Source: Pseudonocardia terrae (GTDB lineage Bacteria > Actinomycetota > Actinomycetes > Mycobacteriales > Pseudonocardiaceae). From it: a stretch of 64,000 nt of DNA. The notes beneath the pieces were generated by a model that saw nothing but the letters and a program-made list of their open reading frames with translations, did no database searches and was not told the origin of the DNA. The DNA is taken from positions 62,001 through 126,000 of the forward strand of contig NZ_JAJTTE010000006.1 in assembly GCF_021343995.1 (NCBI RefSeq), written 5' to 3'. The translations under genes were made by a program, and so were the position numbers. This document shows positions 24,756 through 33,782 of this stretch, piece after piece (position 1 is the stretch's first letter; each line of letters starts with the position of its first letter).

Positions 24756-26020
24756 GAGCGGGACACCTCCTCGGCGGCCGTGATGGTGCCCGCCACCGCG
24801 CTCGCGGCGACGGTGAAGGCCGAGCCCATGTAGATGTTGGCCTCGGTGCTGCCCATCCGGCCGGAGATGTTCAGCACCCCGGTGGAGATGCAGTTCTCGT
24901 CGGGCTGCAGCGGCTTCTGGTAGCCGAAGCAGAAGTCGCAGCTGGACCGGGCGATCTGCGCCCCGGCCCGGCGCAGCACGTCGAGCAGGCCCTCGTCCTC
25001 GGCCTGGCGGTGCACGGCGTCGGAGGTGGGGACGACGTTGAGCTCGACGCCCGGGGCGACCGTGCGCCCGTCGAGCACCAGCGCCGCGGCCCGGATGTCC
25101 TCGATCCGGCCGGACGCGCAGGACCCGATGAACGCCTTCGTCACCGGGGTGCCGTTCAGGTCCGCGGCGGCCCGGGTGTTGGCGCTGCGCGCGGAGCCCG
25201 GCAGCACGACCTGCGGCGTGATGGTCGACAGGTCGTAGTGGTGGACGGCGGCGTACTCGGCGTCGGCGTCCGGGAGCAGCGGCGTGAACTCCTTCCGCGC
25301 GACCTTCCGCGCGTAGGCCAGGGCCGTGTCGTCCGGCTCGAAGACGGCGGAGACGGCGCCGGTGAACATCGCCATGCCGCACAGGCCCTGGCGCCGGTCG
25401 ATGCTCATCGCCCGGGCGCCCGGCCCGGCGTACTCCATGACCTGGTGGGCGCAGCCGTCGGCGCCGTGGTCGGCGATGATCCGGTGGATCAGGTCGCGGC
25501 TGTCGACCCCGGGGGCGAACTCCCCGTCCAGCTCGAACCGGGTGGTGGCGGGGACGTCGAGGAAGATCTGGCCGCTCACCCAGGCCTCGAGGAGGTCCCG
25601 GCGTACGCCCCAGCCCAGCGCGCCGAACGCCCCGGCGCCGGAGATGTGGCCGTCGAAGTGGATGAGGAAGGTGCCCGGCAGGGCGTAGCCCAGCTCGGCC
25701 ATGACCTGGTGGCCGATGCCGCGGGCCTCGTGGAGCTCGATGCCGTAGAACTCGCACCAGTCCCGGGTGACCTGGTGGACCTCCTGCTCCTTCTCGTTCC
25801 CCTTGGTGAGCATGTGGTCGATGAAGATCACGTAGCGCTCGGGGTCGCTGAGCGTGCGGATCCCGAAGTCGTCGTGCATCTGCCGGAACATGACGTCCGT
25901 GTAGCCCGGGAAGTCGTACGCGATCATGTGGTCGGGCCGGGCGGGGAGGTTGTCCCCGGCCTTCACGGTGTCCTCGCCCGCGGCGCGGGCGAGGATCTTC
26001 TCGGTGATCGTGGAGCCCAT
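24752..26020 (-). CDS. aconitase-like hydro-lyase, large subunit (LeuC/DmdA-like)
   Basis: A 422-residue large subunit of the LeuC family. The [4Fe-4S] ligands are visible as Cys in FIGSCASGRIED near residue 286 and the pair in SSCDFCFGYQKP near residue 350. SGRMGST and ANIYMGSAFTVAA mark the C-terminus. Next to an ICL/PEP-mutase-family lyase, the best model is the dimethylmaleate hydratase/2,3-dimethylmalate lyase pair of nicotinate breakdown, or a similar branched diacid route. Its start ATG shares one base with the stop of the lyase gene (TGATG). Confidence 0.87.
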   Translation of the reverse strand: MGSTITEKILARAAGEDTVKAGDNLPARPDHMIAYDFPGYTDVMFRQMHDDFGIRTLSDPERYVIFIDHMLTKGNEKEQEVHQVTRDWCEFYGIELHEARGIGHQVMAELGYALPGTFLIHFDGHISGAGAFGALGWGVRRDLLEAWVSGQIFLDVPATTRFELDGEFAPGVDSRDLIHRIIADHGADGCAHQVMEYAGPGARAMSIDRRQGLCGMAMFTGAVSAVFEPDDTALAYARKVARKEFTPLLPDADAEYAAVHHYDLSTITPQVVLPGSARSANTRAAADLNGTPVTKAFIGSCASGRIEDIRAAALVLDGRTVAPGVELNVVPTSDAVHRQAEDEGLLDVLRRAGAQIARSSCDFCFGYQKPLQPDENCISTGVLNISGRMGSTEANIYMGSAFTVAASAVAGTITAAEEVSRS

Positions 26021-26895
26021 CAGGCCGCCCCGCCGGTCGACGCGGGCAGGTACGCGTGCTGCTGCCGCTCGATCTCGGCCATCCCGATCAGGCCGACGAA
26101 GTCGTGGTGCGGCAGGCCGTCCTCGCTGACCACCGCCGGGGGCTCGCCCGCCGCGAGGCGGGTCAGGCAGCGCTGCGCGGCGCCCGTGACGGCCATGAGG
26201 ATCTGCGTCGGCAGCAGCGCCAGCCGGACGCCGATCTGCTCCATGACCTCGGTGGTGAACTCCCGCTCGGTCCACGCCGATGCCGTCAGGGTCGCCATCA
26301 GCGGCACCCCGACGAGCTCGTGGCACTTCGCCCACTCCTCCACGGTGGAGAAGGTCTTGGTCACCGGCATGATCATGTCGGCCCCGGCAGCCACGTAGGC
26401 CTCGGCACGGCGCAGGGCCTCGTCACCCTTGGCGTCCGTGCGGGCGATGACGATCATCTCGCCCGCGTTCTCCTTGACCGCCTTCACCTTCCCGACGGCC
26501 TCCGCCAGATCGGTCAGGTCCACCTCGGCGCCGGGGATCAGCGGGCACCGCTTGGGCGAGCGCTGGTCCTCCATGAACACCGCCGCGACGCCGGCGTCCG
26601 CGAACCGCCGCGCGGTGCGGGCGGCGTTGACGGCGTTGCCGTATCCGGTGTCGATGTCCGCGATCACCGGCAGGCCGCTGGCCTCCCGGATCGTGCGGAC
26701 GGCCTGCAGGTTCTCCGACATGGTGTACAGCTCGGCGTCCGGGTAGCCGAGCGCGGCCGAGATCGCGAAGCCCGACGCGCACAGGGCGTCGAAGCCGGCC
26801 TGTTCGGCCAGGCGTGCGGTCAGCCCGTCCCAGACGCCCGGGGCGTACACCAGCCGGCCCTCGTCCGATCCCATGATCATCTCGCGCAGTCCCAC
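26020..26895 (-). CDS. ICL/PEP-mutase-family carboxylic acid lyase
   Basis: A 291-residue (beta/alpha)8 lyase. YAPGVWDGLTARLAEQAGF, the Mg-binding ADIDTGYGNA near residue 82 and the MEDQ strand are family hallmarks. The catalytic loop, which in methylisocitrate and dimethylmalate lyases reads KRCGH, is here PKRCPLIPG. Cys is kept but Gly-His is replaced, so the substrate may differ from the known lyases. First gene of the operon and followed without a gap by the hydro-lyase, so a hydratase-then-retro-aldol route to pyruvate or a similar keto acid is likely. It diverges from the IclR gene. Confidence 0.85.
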   Translation of the reverse strand: MGLREMIMGSDEGRLVYAPGVWDGLTARLAEQAGFDALCASGFAISAALGYPDAELYTMSENLQAVRTIREASGLPVIADIDTGYGNAVNAARTARRFADAGVAAVFMEDQRSPKRCPLIPGAEVDLTDLAEAVGKVKAVKENAGEMIVIARTDAKGDEALRRAEAYVAAGADMIMPVTKTFSTVEEWAKCHELVGVPLMATLTASAWTEREFTTEVMEQIGVRLALLPTQILMAVTGAAQRCLTRLAAGEPPAVVSEDGLPHHDFVGLIGMAEIERQQHAYLPASTGGAA

Positions 26896-26910
26896 TGCTC
26901 ACCTCTCTGT

Positions 26911-26927
26911 GTATCGTTATGCGATAC
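26911..26927. promoter_or_regulatory. candidate IclR operator GTATCG-N5-CGATAC
   Basis: A perfect 6-bp inverted repeat with 5-bp spacer lies in the short gap between the lyase operon (start 26895) and the divergent IclR gene (start 26961). Size, symmetry and place suit an IclR-type operator serving both promoters. It is inferred from sequence only. Confidence 0.55.
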
Positions 26928-26960
26928 GCGTTCCGAAACTGTGCGCGAAGGAGGTGGGAC

Positions 26961-27812
26961 GTGTCAAGACACCCGCATCGAACGTCGGTCACTAACCTGG
27001 GCGGTCGAGGGACGGGGGTGGCGGTGGCGAGACCGGTGGACGAGGCCGCGGGCGCGCGGGAGACCGTCGGCTCGGTGCTGCGGGCCTGCCAGCTGTTGGG
27101 CCACTTCGGCACCGACCGCCCGGTGATCACCCTCGCCGAGCTCACCGCGTTGTCCGGGCTCAACAAGCCGACGGTGCACCGGCTGATGACGACGTTCGTC
27201 GAGGCCGGCTGGGTGCACCGGGACCACGCCGGTGCCTACCGGGTCCGTATGCCGCTCTTCGCGATCGGGGCCGCGGCGCTCGCCGAGTTCGACCTGCGCG
27301 CCGAGGCGCGCCCCGTGCTCGAGGAGCTGGCGGCACGGTTCGGCGACACCGCGTTCCTCATGGTCCCGGCCGACGCCGGTGCGGTCTGCATCGACCGCGT
27401 CGAGGGCGGGAAACCGCTGGTCGTGGCGGGGATCGGGATCGGGTCGGTGCTCCCGTACAACGCGGCGGCCGCCCCGGTGGCGATCGCGGCGTTCGACCCG
27501 GAGATCCGCGCGCGGGTGCTGGCGGAGCCGCTGCCGGCCTTCACCGACCACACGCACATCGACCCGGCGGAGTTCGCCGCGTACCTCGACCAGGTGCGCG
27601 CCGAGGGGGTGGCGGTGAGCCGCGACGACTACCTCGGCGGCGTCTCCGCCGTCGCCGCCCCGATCCTCGGGCGGGCCGGAACCCTGGTGGCCACGCTCAG
27701 CCTGGGCGGGCGCAGCGAGGACTTCGCGGGAGCGGAGGGCGAGGCCCGCTCCGCCGCGGTCCGCGACGCCGCCGCCCGCCTCGGCGTCACGGTCGCCGCG
27801 GCGCAGATGTAG
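26961..27812 (+). CDS. IclR-family transcriptional regulator
   Basis: A 283-residue IclR protein. The winged helix is at about residues 30-85 (SVLRACQLLGHFGTDRPVIT, then LSGLNKPTVHRLMTTF). The effector domain contains the usual DTAFLMVPADAGAVCIDRVE and LPYNAAAAPVAIAA. GTG at 26961 is preferred over an in-frame ATG at 26919 because GAAGGAGG lies 6 nt upstream of it, and the ATG would place the start inside the operator. A later GTG at 27024 is also possible. It probably controls the divergent lyase/hydro-lyase/transporter operon. Confidence 0.88.
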   Translation: MSRHPHRTSVTNLGGRGTGVAVARPVDEAAGARETVGSVLRACQLLGHFGTDRPVITLAELTALSGLNKPTVHRLMTTFVEAGWVHRDHAGAYRVRMPLFAIGAAALAEFDLRAEARPVLEELAARFGDTAFLMVPADAGAVCIDRVEGGKPLVVAGIGIGSVLPYNAAAAPVAIAAFDPEIRARVLAEPLPAFTDHTHIDPAEFAAYLDQVRAEGVAVSRDDYLGGVSAVAAPILGRAGTLVATLSLGGRSEDFAGAEGEARSAAVRDAAARLGVTVAAAQM

Positions 27813-27914
27813 GGCCCGCACACACCTCCGGCCCGCCGCACAGGATCTACGGCATCTGTGCGAGGCGCCGGAGCCCGGTGCGAGGGCCGGGTGGGCGAGG
27901 ACCGGCGAGTGCGG

Positions 27915-28517
27915 TCAGCTCCCGTCGGCGACGAGCGTGATGATGCGGACCAGGGAGGGGGCGATGGGCGTGGAGCCGAAGCCGAAGCGCACCGGCGGGC
28001 GGACCGGCCGCAGCGGACCCTGGTCCGCCCCCTCCCACCGGACGACGGCGGCGGTGAGGCGGTGCAGGTCGAGGGCGCCGTAGTACTCGGTGCGGCCGCC
28101 GCCCGCACTGCCGACGGTGCGCACGCCGGGCAGGACGCGGCGGGCGACGGCGTCGATCGTCGCGATCCAGCGGGGCGCGGTCGCGAGCCCGCGGGGCACC
28201 GCGCGGAGCAGCAGTCCGAGCGGTGCCCGCCCACCCACGCGGAACGCGCACTCCAGCGGTCCGGCGCGGACCTGCCGGCGGTCACCGCGGATCTCGTGGT
28301 CGACCGGGCCGATCCGCGCCTCGTCGAACGTGTACGTGGCGGACACGAAGTCGGCCACGGCGGAGGACGGCGCGAGCAGCAGCCGGTGCCCGTCCGGCCG
28401 CTCGACCATGACGTCGGTGAAGGAGCCCAGCGGGGAGCGCGGCCAGTGCCCCACCACGACGCGCAGCCCGGACCCCGTGCCCAGGCCGGCGATCCAGCCG
28501 TCGAACCGACAGATCAC
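27915..28517 (-). CDS. conserved hypothetical protein (200 aa)
   Basis: A 200-residue protein beginning VICRFDGWIAGLGTGSGLRV. It contains GHWPRSPLGSFTDVMVERPD, LLAPSSAVADFV and YYGALDLHRLTAAV. The composition is globular and lacks membrane segments. The pattern resembles an uncharacterised actinobacterial family, but no function could be named. GTG at 28517 is preferred; a GTG at 28544 would add nine residues. It diverges from a VOC-like gene whose start lies only 42 bp away. Confidence 0.65.
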   Translation of the reverse strand: MICRFDGWIAGLGTGSGLRVVVGHWPRSPLGSFTDVMVERPDGHRLLLAPSSAVADFVSATYTFDEARIGPVDHEIRGDRRQVRAGPLECAFRVGGRAPLGLLLRAVPRGLATAPRWIATIDAVARRVLPGVRTVGSAGGGRTEYYGALDLHRLTAAVVRWEGADQGPLRPVRPPVRFGFGSTPIAPSLVRIITLVADGS

Positions 28518-28558
28518 CCCACCTGCATACCCACGGCCGCACACGGGATGCTGGACGG

Positions 28559-28973
28559 GTGCTGGAGCTCGACCACCTCATCGCCTTTCTCCCCGGTCCC
28601 CCGGACCCGCCGGACGGGCTGCTGCTCGACGCCGGCACGCGGCACGTCGGGCAGGGCACCCGCAACCGGCGGATCGTCTTCCCGCGGCACTACGTGGAGC
28701 TGCTCTGGATCGACGAGCCGGAGGCCGAGCGGGCGTCCGGGCCGGGGTTCGCGGCACGGTGCGCCCGCACCGCGTACCCGTTCGGGATCGTGCTGCGCGG
28801 CACGGTGCCCGGCCACTCCCCCGCACCCGAGCGGGGCGAGCGGCATCGTCGCGACCCGGATGACGGGGGCGGTCCCGCCGGGACCGGTCCTCCCGGGCCT
28901 CTCGCTCACCCCGGACGGCGCGCCGTCGCTGCGGCTGCTGCTCGACTCGGGTTCGCCGCTGGTCCTGACCTGA
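28559..28973 (+). pseudogene. glyoxalase/VOC-like protein, probably frameshifted
   Basis: The N-terminal two-thirds read MLELDHLIAFLPGPPDPPDG, then RRIVFPRHYVELLWID and YPFGIVLRGTVPG, which looks like a glyoxalase-like VOC domain. After about 28820 this frame becomes Arg/Gly-rich and unlike protein. The frame two bases away instead gives GIVATRMTGAVPPGPVLPGL and LRLLLDSGSPLVLT before a stop at 28973. The change of frame suggests an indel near 28820-28850, by decay or sequencing error. If intact as read, the product would be 142 residues ending at 28987. Confidence in the frameshift is moderate. Confidence 0.5.
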
Positions 28974-28980
28974 TCCCCGG

Positions 28981-30159
28981 TCAGTAGCTGCGGGGCAGCC
29001 CCAGGACCTGTGTGCCGATGTGGGCCAGGACCAGCTCCTCGGCCACCGGGATGTTGCGGGCGATGCGGGAGTCGCGGAACAGCCGCTCCACCGGGTACTC
29101 CTTCGAGTACGCCATGCCGCCGAAGGTCTGGAAGGCCTGGTTGGCCGCCTCCCAGCCGACCTGCGCCCCGGTGAGTTTGGCGATGCTGGTCTCGGCGTGG
29201 CAGGGCAGGCCGTGGTCGAACAGCCACGCCGCCTTGTAGGTCATCAGCCTGCCGAGCTCGGCCTTCGCCTTGATCTGCGCGAGCGGGAACTGGATGCCCT
29301 GGTTGGCACCGATCGGACGGCCGAACACCTGCCGCTCCTTCGCGTACCGCACGGCGACGTCGAGCGCGGCGTCGGCCGTGCCCACGCCCCCGGCGGCGGC
29401 CAGGATGCGCTCGGGGTTGAGGACGTCCCACAGCACGGAGAATCCGCCGTCGACCTCCCCGAGGACGTTCTCGGCCGGCACCCGCACGTCGTCGAGGAAG
29501 ACCTGGCTCGAGGTGACGACGTTGCTGCCCAGCTTGGGGATCGGGGTGTACCGCAGCGTCCCGGCGGCGACCGCCTCCTTGACGTCGACCAGGAACAGCG
29601 TGAACCCGCTGGTCCGCGGCTTCGCCTCCGCGGCGGGCACGGTGCGGGTGATCGCGATCATCCAGTCGGCGTTCTCCAGCCCGGAGATCCAGATCTTCTG
29701 GCCGTTGATCACGAAATCGCCGCCGTCGCGGACGGCGTGGGTTCGGATGCGCAGGGCGTCGCTGCCCGCGTCCGGCTCGGTGAGGGCCATGCAGAACTGG
29801 GTGTCACCCGAGGCGAGGCCGGGCAGCAGGCGCTTCTTCTGCTCCTCGTTCCCGTGCCGGGCGAGCGTGGTCGCACCGAAGCCGGGGGTGAGGACGTAGA
29901 GGAAGATCCCGCCCGTGCCGCCCGACGCGGCCAGGGTCTCGCACGCCACGGCCAGCTCGAGCATGCCCTGCCCGCCGCCGCCGTACTCCTCCGGCACCGT
30001 CAGCCCGATCCAGCCGCCGTCGGCCAGGTCCTTCCACACCTCCCAGGGGAAGCGGTGCTCCTCCTCCATCCGCGACCAGTAGGCGTGGTCGTAGCGGGCG
30101 CCGATCGCGCGCACGCCCTCCTGCACGGCGAGGGCGGTCTCGGGGAGGGTGAAGTCCAC
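28981..30159 (-). CDS. acyl-CoA dehydrogenase
   Basis: A 392-residue FAD acyl-CoA dehydrogenase. Present are LTVPEEYGGGG, FCMALTEPDAGSDALRIRT near residue 125, GQKIWISGLENAD near 155, QVFGRPIGANQGIQFPLAQI near 285 and FQTFGGMAYSKEYPVERLFRD near 355. The last contains the position where most family members have the catalytic Glu. A GTG at 30159 with GGAAGGA 6 nt upstream sets the start and gives the usual family length. The gene is monocistronic, so the acyl chain oxidised cannot be deduced. Confidence 0.92.
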   Translation of the reverse strand: MDFTLPETALAVQEGVRAIGARYDHAYWSRMEEEHRFPWEVWKDLADGGWIGLTVPEEYGGGGQGMLELAVACETLAASGGTGGIFLYVLTPGFGATTLARHGNEEQKKRLLPGLASGDTQFCMALTEPDAGSDALRIRTHAVRDGGDFVINGQKIWISGLENADWMIAITRTVPAAEAKPRTSGFTLFLVDVKEAVAAGTLRYTPIPKLGSNVVTSSQVFLDDVRVPAENVLGEVDGGFSVLWDVLNPERILAAAGGVGTADAALDVAVRYAKERQVFGRPIGANQGIQFPLAQIKAKAELGRLMTYKAAWLFDHGLPCHAETSIAKLTGAQVGWEAANQAFQTFGGMAYSKEYPVERLFRDSRIARNIPVAEELVLAHIGTQVLGLPRSY

Positions 30160-30350
30160 GGCGGTCCTTCCGGTCGGCGACGGTGCGGGGTGATTCCACC
30201 ATCGCCGCCGCCGGCGGGGCACCCGATCCCCCGCTCACCCCCGGACGCACCCCCACTCGGCGCAATGGGGCACGGCCGGTTCGCCCGGAGTGGCCGACGT
30301 CGCCCGGCCGGGTTAGAACTGTGCTCCGCTCGTCACGCACCGGAGGACAT

Positions 30351-32471
30351 GTGCACATCTGGCCCGGCTCGCCCTACCCGCTGGGTTCGACCTTCGACGG
30401 CGGGGGCACCAACTTCGCGATCTTCTCCGAGGTCGCCGACCGCATCGAGCTGTGCCTCGTGCACGACGACGGCACCGAGGACCGCGTGGTCCTGCCCGAG
30501 CGCAACGGCCTGATCTGGCACGGCTACCTGCCGCGGGTCGGGCCGGGGCAGCGCTACGGCTACCGCGTGCACGGTCCGTACGACCCGGGCGCCGGGCTGC
30601 GTTGCAACCCGTCGAAGCTGCTGCTCGACCCGTACGCCAAGGCGATCGACGGCGAGTACCGCTGGAACGAGGCCCTGTTCTCCTACCACTTCGGCGACCC
30701 GGACTCCTACAACGACCTGGACTCCGGCCCGTACGCGATGACGTCGGTCGTGATCAGCCCCTTCTTCGACTGGCAGGGCGACCGGCCGCTGCGCATCCCG
30801 TACAACGAGACCGTCGTCTACGAGGCGCACGTGCGCGGCATGACCATGCGCCACCCCGACATCCCCAAGGACGTGCGCGGCACCTACGCGGGGCTGTCGC
30901 ACCCGGTGATGATCGACCACTTCCGCCAGCTCGGGGTCACCGCCGTCGAGCTCATGCCGGTGCACCAGTTCGTGAACGACTCCACGCTCGACGACAAGGG
31001 CCTGCGCAACTACTGGGGCTACAACACGATCGGCTTCTTCGCCCCGCACAACGGCTACGCCTGCTTCGGGACCCGCGGCGAGCAGGTCGCCGAGTTCAAG
31101 GCGATGGTCCGCGCGCTGCACCGGGCGGGCATCGAGGTGATCCTCGACGTCGTCTACAACCACACCGCCGAGGGCAACCACCTGGGCCCGACGCTCTCCT
31201 TCCGCGGCATCGACAACCACGCCTACTACCGGCTCGTCGACGGCGACCCGATGTACTACTTCGACACCACGGGCACCGGGAACAGCCTCAACGTCCGCCA
31301 CCACGAGTCGCTGCGGCTGCTCATGGACTCGCTGCGGTACTGGGTCACCGAGATGCACGTCGACGGCTTCCGGTTCGACCTCGCCTCCTCGCTGGCCCGG
31401 GAGTTCCACGCCGTCGACCGGCTGTCCGCCTTCTTCGACCTGGTCAACCAGGACCCGGTCGTGAGCCAGGTGAAGCTGATCGCCGAGCCGTGGGACGTCG
31501 GTGACGGCGGCTACCAGGTCGGCGGCTTCCCGCCGCTGTGGACGGAGTGGAACGGCCGCTACCGCGACACGGTGCGCGACTTCTGGCGCGGCGAGCCGGC
31601 CAGCCTCGGGGAGTTCGCGGCCCGGTTCACCGGCTCGTCGGACCTGTACGAGGCGGACAACCGGCGGCCCATCGCGTCGATCAACTTCGTGACCGCGCAC
31701 GACGGCTTCACCCTCGAGGACCTCGTCTCCTACAACGAGAAGCACAACGAGGCCAACGGCGAGGACAACCGGGACGGGGAGAGCCACAACCGCTCGTGGA
31801 ACCACGGCGCCGAGGGCCCGACCGAGGACGTGCAGGTCCACGCGCTGCGGGAGCGGCAGAAGCGCAACATCCTCACCACGCTGCTGCTCTCCCAGGGCGT
31901 GCCGATGATCGCGCACGGCGACGAGCTGGGTCGCACCCAGCAGGGCAACAACAACGTCTACTGCCAGGACAACGAGCTGTCCTGGGTCGACTGGGACCGC
32001 TCCCGCGAGCACGAGGTGCTCACCGAGTTCGTCGCGCGGCTGACCGCGCTGCGGGCGAAGCACCCGATCTTCCGCCGGCAGCGGTTCTTCCAGGGCCGGG
32101 CCATCCAGGGCTCGGACATGGCCGACATCGCCTGGCTGCGGCCCGACGGCGCGTACATGACGGACGAGGACTGGCAGCGCGCGCAGACCAAGTCGGTCGC
32201 GATCTACCTCAACGGACAGGGCATCCCGGACCGCGACCACCTGGGCGTGCAGATCGAGGACGACTCGTTCCTGCTCCTGATCAACGCCCACCACCAGCAG
32301 GTCCAGTTCACGCTGCCCGGCGAGGAGTACGGCCGGATCTGGGAGACGGTCGTCGACACCTCGGACCCCCTGCTGGCGAACACCCGGCGGCGTAACCAGA
32401 AGGCCGCGGCGCGGGTCCGGCTGCAGGCCCGTTCGATGCTCGTCCTGAGGTGCGCCGTCCCGCCGTCCTGA
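30351..32471 (+). CDS. glgX: glycogen debranching enzyme GlgX
   Basis: A 706-residue GH13 isoamylase-type debranching enzyme. An N-terminal CBM48-like region (LGSTFDGGGTNFAIFSEVAD) is followed by the catalytic barrel with ILDVVYNHTAEGN (region I), VDGFRFDLASSL (nucleophile Asp), KLIAEPWDVG (acid Glu) and NFVTAHDGFT (transition-state Asp region). GlgX removes alpha-1,6-linked short branches left on glycogen by phosphorylase. GTG at 30351 has a GGAGG site 4 nt upstream. No other glycogen or trehalose genes are next to it. Confidence 0.95.
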   Translation: MHIWPGSPYPLGSTFDGGGTNFAIFSEVADRIELCLVHDDGTEDRVVLPERNGLIWHGYLPRVGPGQRYGYRVHGPYDPGAGLRCNPSKLLLDPYAKAIDGEYRWNEALFSYHFGDPDSYNDLDSGPYAMTSVVISPFFDWQGDRPLRIPYNETVVYEAHVRGMTMRHPDIPKDVRGTYAGLSHPVMIDHFRQLGVTAVELMPVHQFVNDSTLDDKGLRNYWGYNTIGFFAPHNGYACFGTRGEQVAEFKAMVRALHRAGIEVILDVVYNHTAEGNHLGPTLSFRGIDNHAYYRLVDGDPMYYFDTTGTGNSLNVRHHESLRLLMDSLRYWVTEMHVDGFRFDLASSLAREFHAVDRLSAFFDLVNQDPVVSQVKLIAEPWDVGDGGYQVGGFPPLWTEWNGRYRDTVRDFWRGEPASLGEFAARFTGSSDLYEADNRRPIASINFVTAHDGFTLEDLVSYNEKHNEANGEDNRDGESHNRSWNHGAEGPTEDVQVHALRERQKRNILTTLLLSQGVPMIAHGDELGRTQQGNNNVYCQDNELSWVDWDRSREHEVLTEFVARLTALRAKHPIFRRQRFFQGRAIQGSDMADIAWLRPDGAYMTDEDWQRAQTKSVAIYLNGQGIPDRDHLGVQIEDDSFLLLINAHHQQVQFTLPGEEYGRIWETVVDTSDPLLANTRRRNQKAAARVRLQARSMLVLRCAVPPS

Positions 32472-32543
32472 CCTGACATGTCGAGCTTGACATGTCGAAC
32501 CTGACCGGAGCAGACTCGGGGCCTCCGACGGGGGTGGTGGGCG

Positions 32544-32996
32544 ATGACCGAGCAGGGCGGGACCGGGATCCGCATCGGCGACGACGAGCGGGAGCGGGGG
32601 GCGACCCGGCTCGCCGCGGAGGTGGGGGCCGGGCGGCTCGACCTCGTCGAGTACGAGGAGCGGGTCGGGCGGGTCTACGCGGCTCGGACCCGCGCGGAGC
32701 TCGATGCGGTCTTCGCGGACCTGCCTGCGTCGCGCGAGGCGGGCCGGACGACGGCCCGGGCCCGGCGCGTCCCGCCGGTGCCGCCGCGCGTCCCACGAGG
32801 CCTCCCGATGGCCGCCGCCTGGGTGCCGTGGATCGCGGTCACCGCGATCTGCCTGGTCGTGTGGATGGCGACCTCGCTCGGCGCCGGGCACCCGTTGCCC
32901 TTCTGGCCGATCTGGGTCGCGGGCCCGTGGGGCGTGATGCTGCTCCTCGGCACCGTCTCCGGGCGCCGGGCCTGCGGACGGCGCCCTGTCCCGTAG
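32544..32996 (+). CDS. DUF1707 and membrane-segment protein
   Basis: A 150-residue protein. The N-terminal domain reads IRIGDDERERGATRLAAEVG, then GRLDLVEYEERVGRVYAARTR and ELDAVFADLP, the signature of DUF1707 (SHOCT-like), common in actinobacterial membrane proteins. A basic Pro-rich linker leads to one or two hydrophobic helices (WVPWIAVTAICLVVWMATSL and WPIWVAGPWGVMLLLG). Role unknown; the domain is thought to be an oligomerisation or lipid-contact module. A terminator hairpin follows directly. Confidence 0.85.
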   Translation: MTEQGGTGIRIGDDERERGATRLAAEVGAGRLDLVEYEERVGRVYAARTRAELDAVFADLPASREAGRTTARARRVPPVPPRVPRGLPMAAAWVPWIAVTAICLVVWMATSLGAGHPLPFWPIWVAGPWGVMLLLGTVSGRRACGRRPVP

Positions 32997-33000
32997 GACC

Positions 33001-33041
33001 TCCGGGCGCGGCGCCGCAGGGGGGTGGGTGCCGCGCCCGGA
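33001..33041. terminator. long GC hairpin, bidirectional terminator
   Basis: TCCGGGCGCGGC (33001-33012) and GCCGCGCCCGGA (33030-33041) are perfect complements separated by a 17-nt loop. The hairpin sits in the 116-bp gap between convergent genes ending at 32996 (plus) and 33113 (minus), immediately after the first stop codon. There is no strong T-run, which is normal in such GC-rich actinobacteria. Confidence 0.7.
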
Positions 33042-33112
33042 ACCGGCTCCGTGTCGGCTCGGTACCGGATCGGGACCGGCGCAGGACCGACTCGGTCCTG
33101 CTCGAGACCTGC

Positions 33113-33751
33113 TCAGTGGGTGGCGGCCTCGAGGATCGACCGCAGGTGGCCGATCTCGGCCTCGTTCCGCGGCGGGTAGAGCAGCACGTAGCCCTCGGGC
33201 AGGCCCAGCATCACGCCGGCGAGCGGGTGGAACTCGCCCCACCGGCGGGCGACGACCACCCGGGCGTCGAGCGGCGACAGCGCGACGTGCATCGACCCGT
33301 CGGCGGGGTGGACGTGGCCGACCTCGGTCCCGCCGACCCGCCACAGCGCCGGATGGTGCTTCTCCCATCCGCTCGTGCGCATCTCCAGTCCCTCGCGCCC
33401 GGCGAACTCCTCGACGACGTCCTGCAGGGCCGCGACCTGCGCCTGGTCCGCGTGCTGGGTCAGGACCCGGTGCGGCACGGGGTGCGGCCCGACCTCCGGC
33501 CGCTCCCCCGCGCGCGACGGCAGGGTCAGCAGCGCGCGGTCGACGTCGCCGCTGCCCGCCTCGCGCCACGCGTACGGGTCGCGGGCGCGCAGCCGCATGC
33601 CACTGACCGCCAGCCAGCCGACCGGGTTCGCCGGCACCCCGCCCGGCCCCAGGGCCTTCCACCGCCGGTAGTCGCGCGCGGCCCAGCCGATCCCGGCGGC
33701 GGCCGCACCGACCACGGCCCCCGCGACACCGGTCCGCCTCGTCGTGCTCAC
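33113..33751 (-). CDS. luciferase-domain protein (DUF5519) with membrane anchor
   Basis: A 212-residue protein. The N-terminus RTGVAGAVVGAAAAGIGWAA forms a short hydrophobic anchor. The C-terminal half has LEMRTSGWEKHHPALWRVGG, GHVHPADGSMHVALSP and RWGEFHPLAG, the His-rich pattern of the DUF5519 luciferase-domain family. Its last 90 residues resemble the C-terminus of the hydrolase fusion at 35495-36710, so the window carries two paralogues. Function unknown. GTG start at 33751. Confidence 0.75.
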   Translation of the reverse strand: MSTTRRTGVAGAVVGAAAAGIGWAARDYRRWKALGPGGVPANPVGWLAVSGMRLRARDPYAWREAGSGDVDRALLTLPSRAGERPEVGPHPVPHRVLTQHADQAQVAALQDVVEEFAGREGLEMRTSGWEKHHPALWRVGGTEVGHVHPADGSMHVALSPLDARVVVARRWGEFHPLAGVMLGLPEGYVLLYPPRNEAEIGHLRSILEAATH

Positions 33752-33782
33752 CCCGTCCAGGGTGCCAGAGGTCGCTACCGGT

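Noticed and set aside
30333..33662. Minus-strand open frame of about 1,100 codons opposite glgX
   Set aside because: glgX has complete GH13 motifs on the plus strand; this frame has none.
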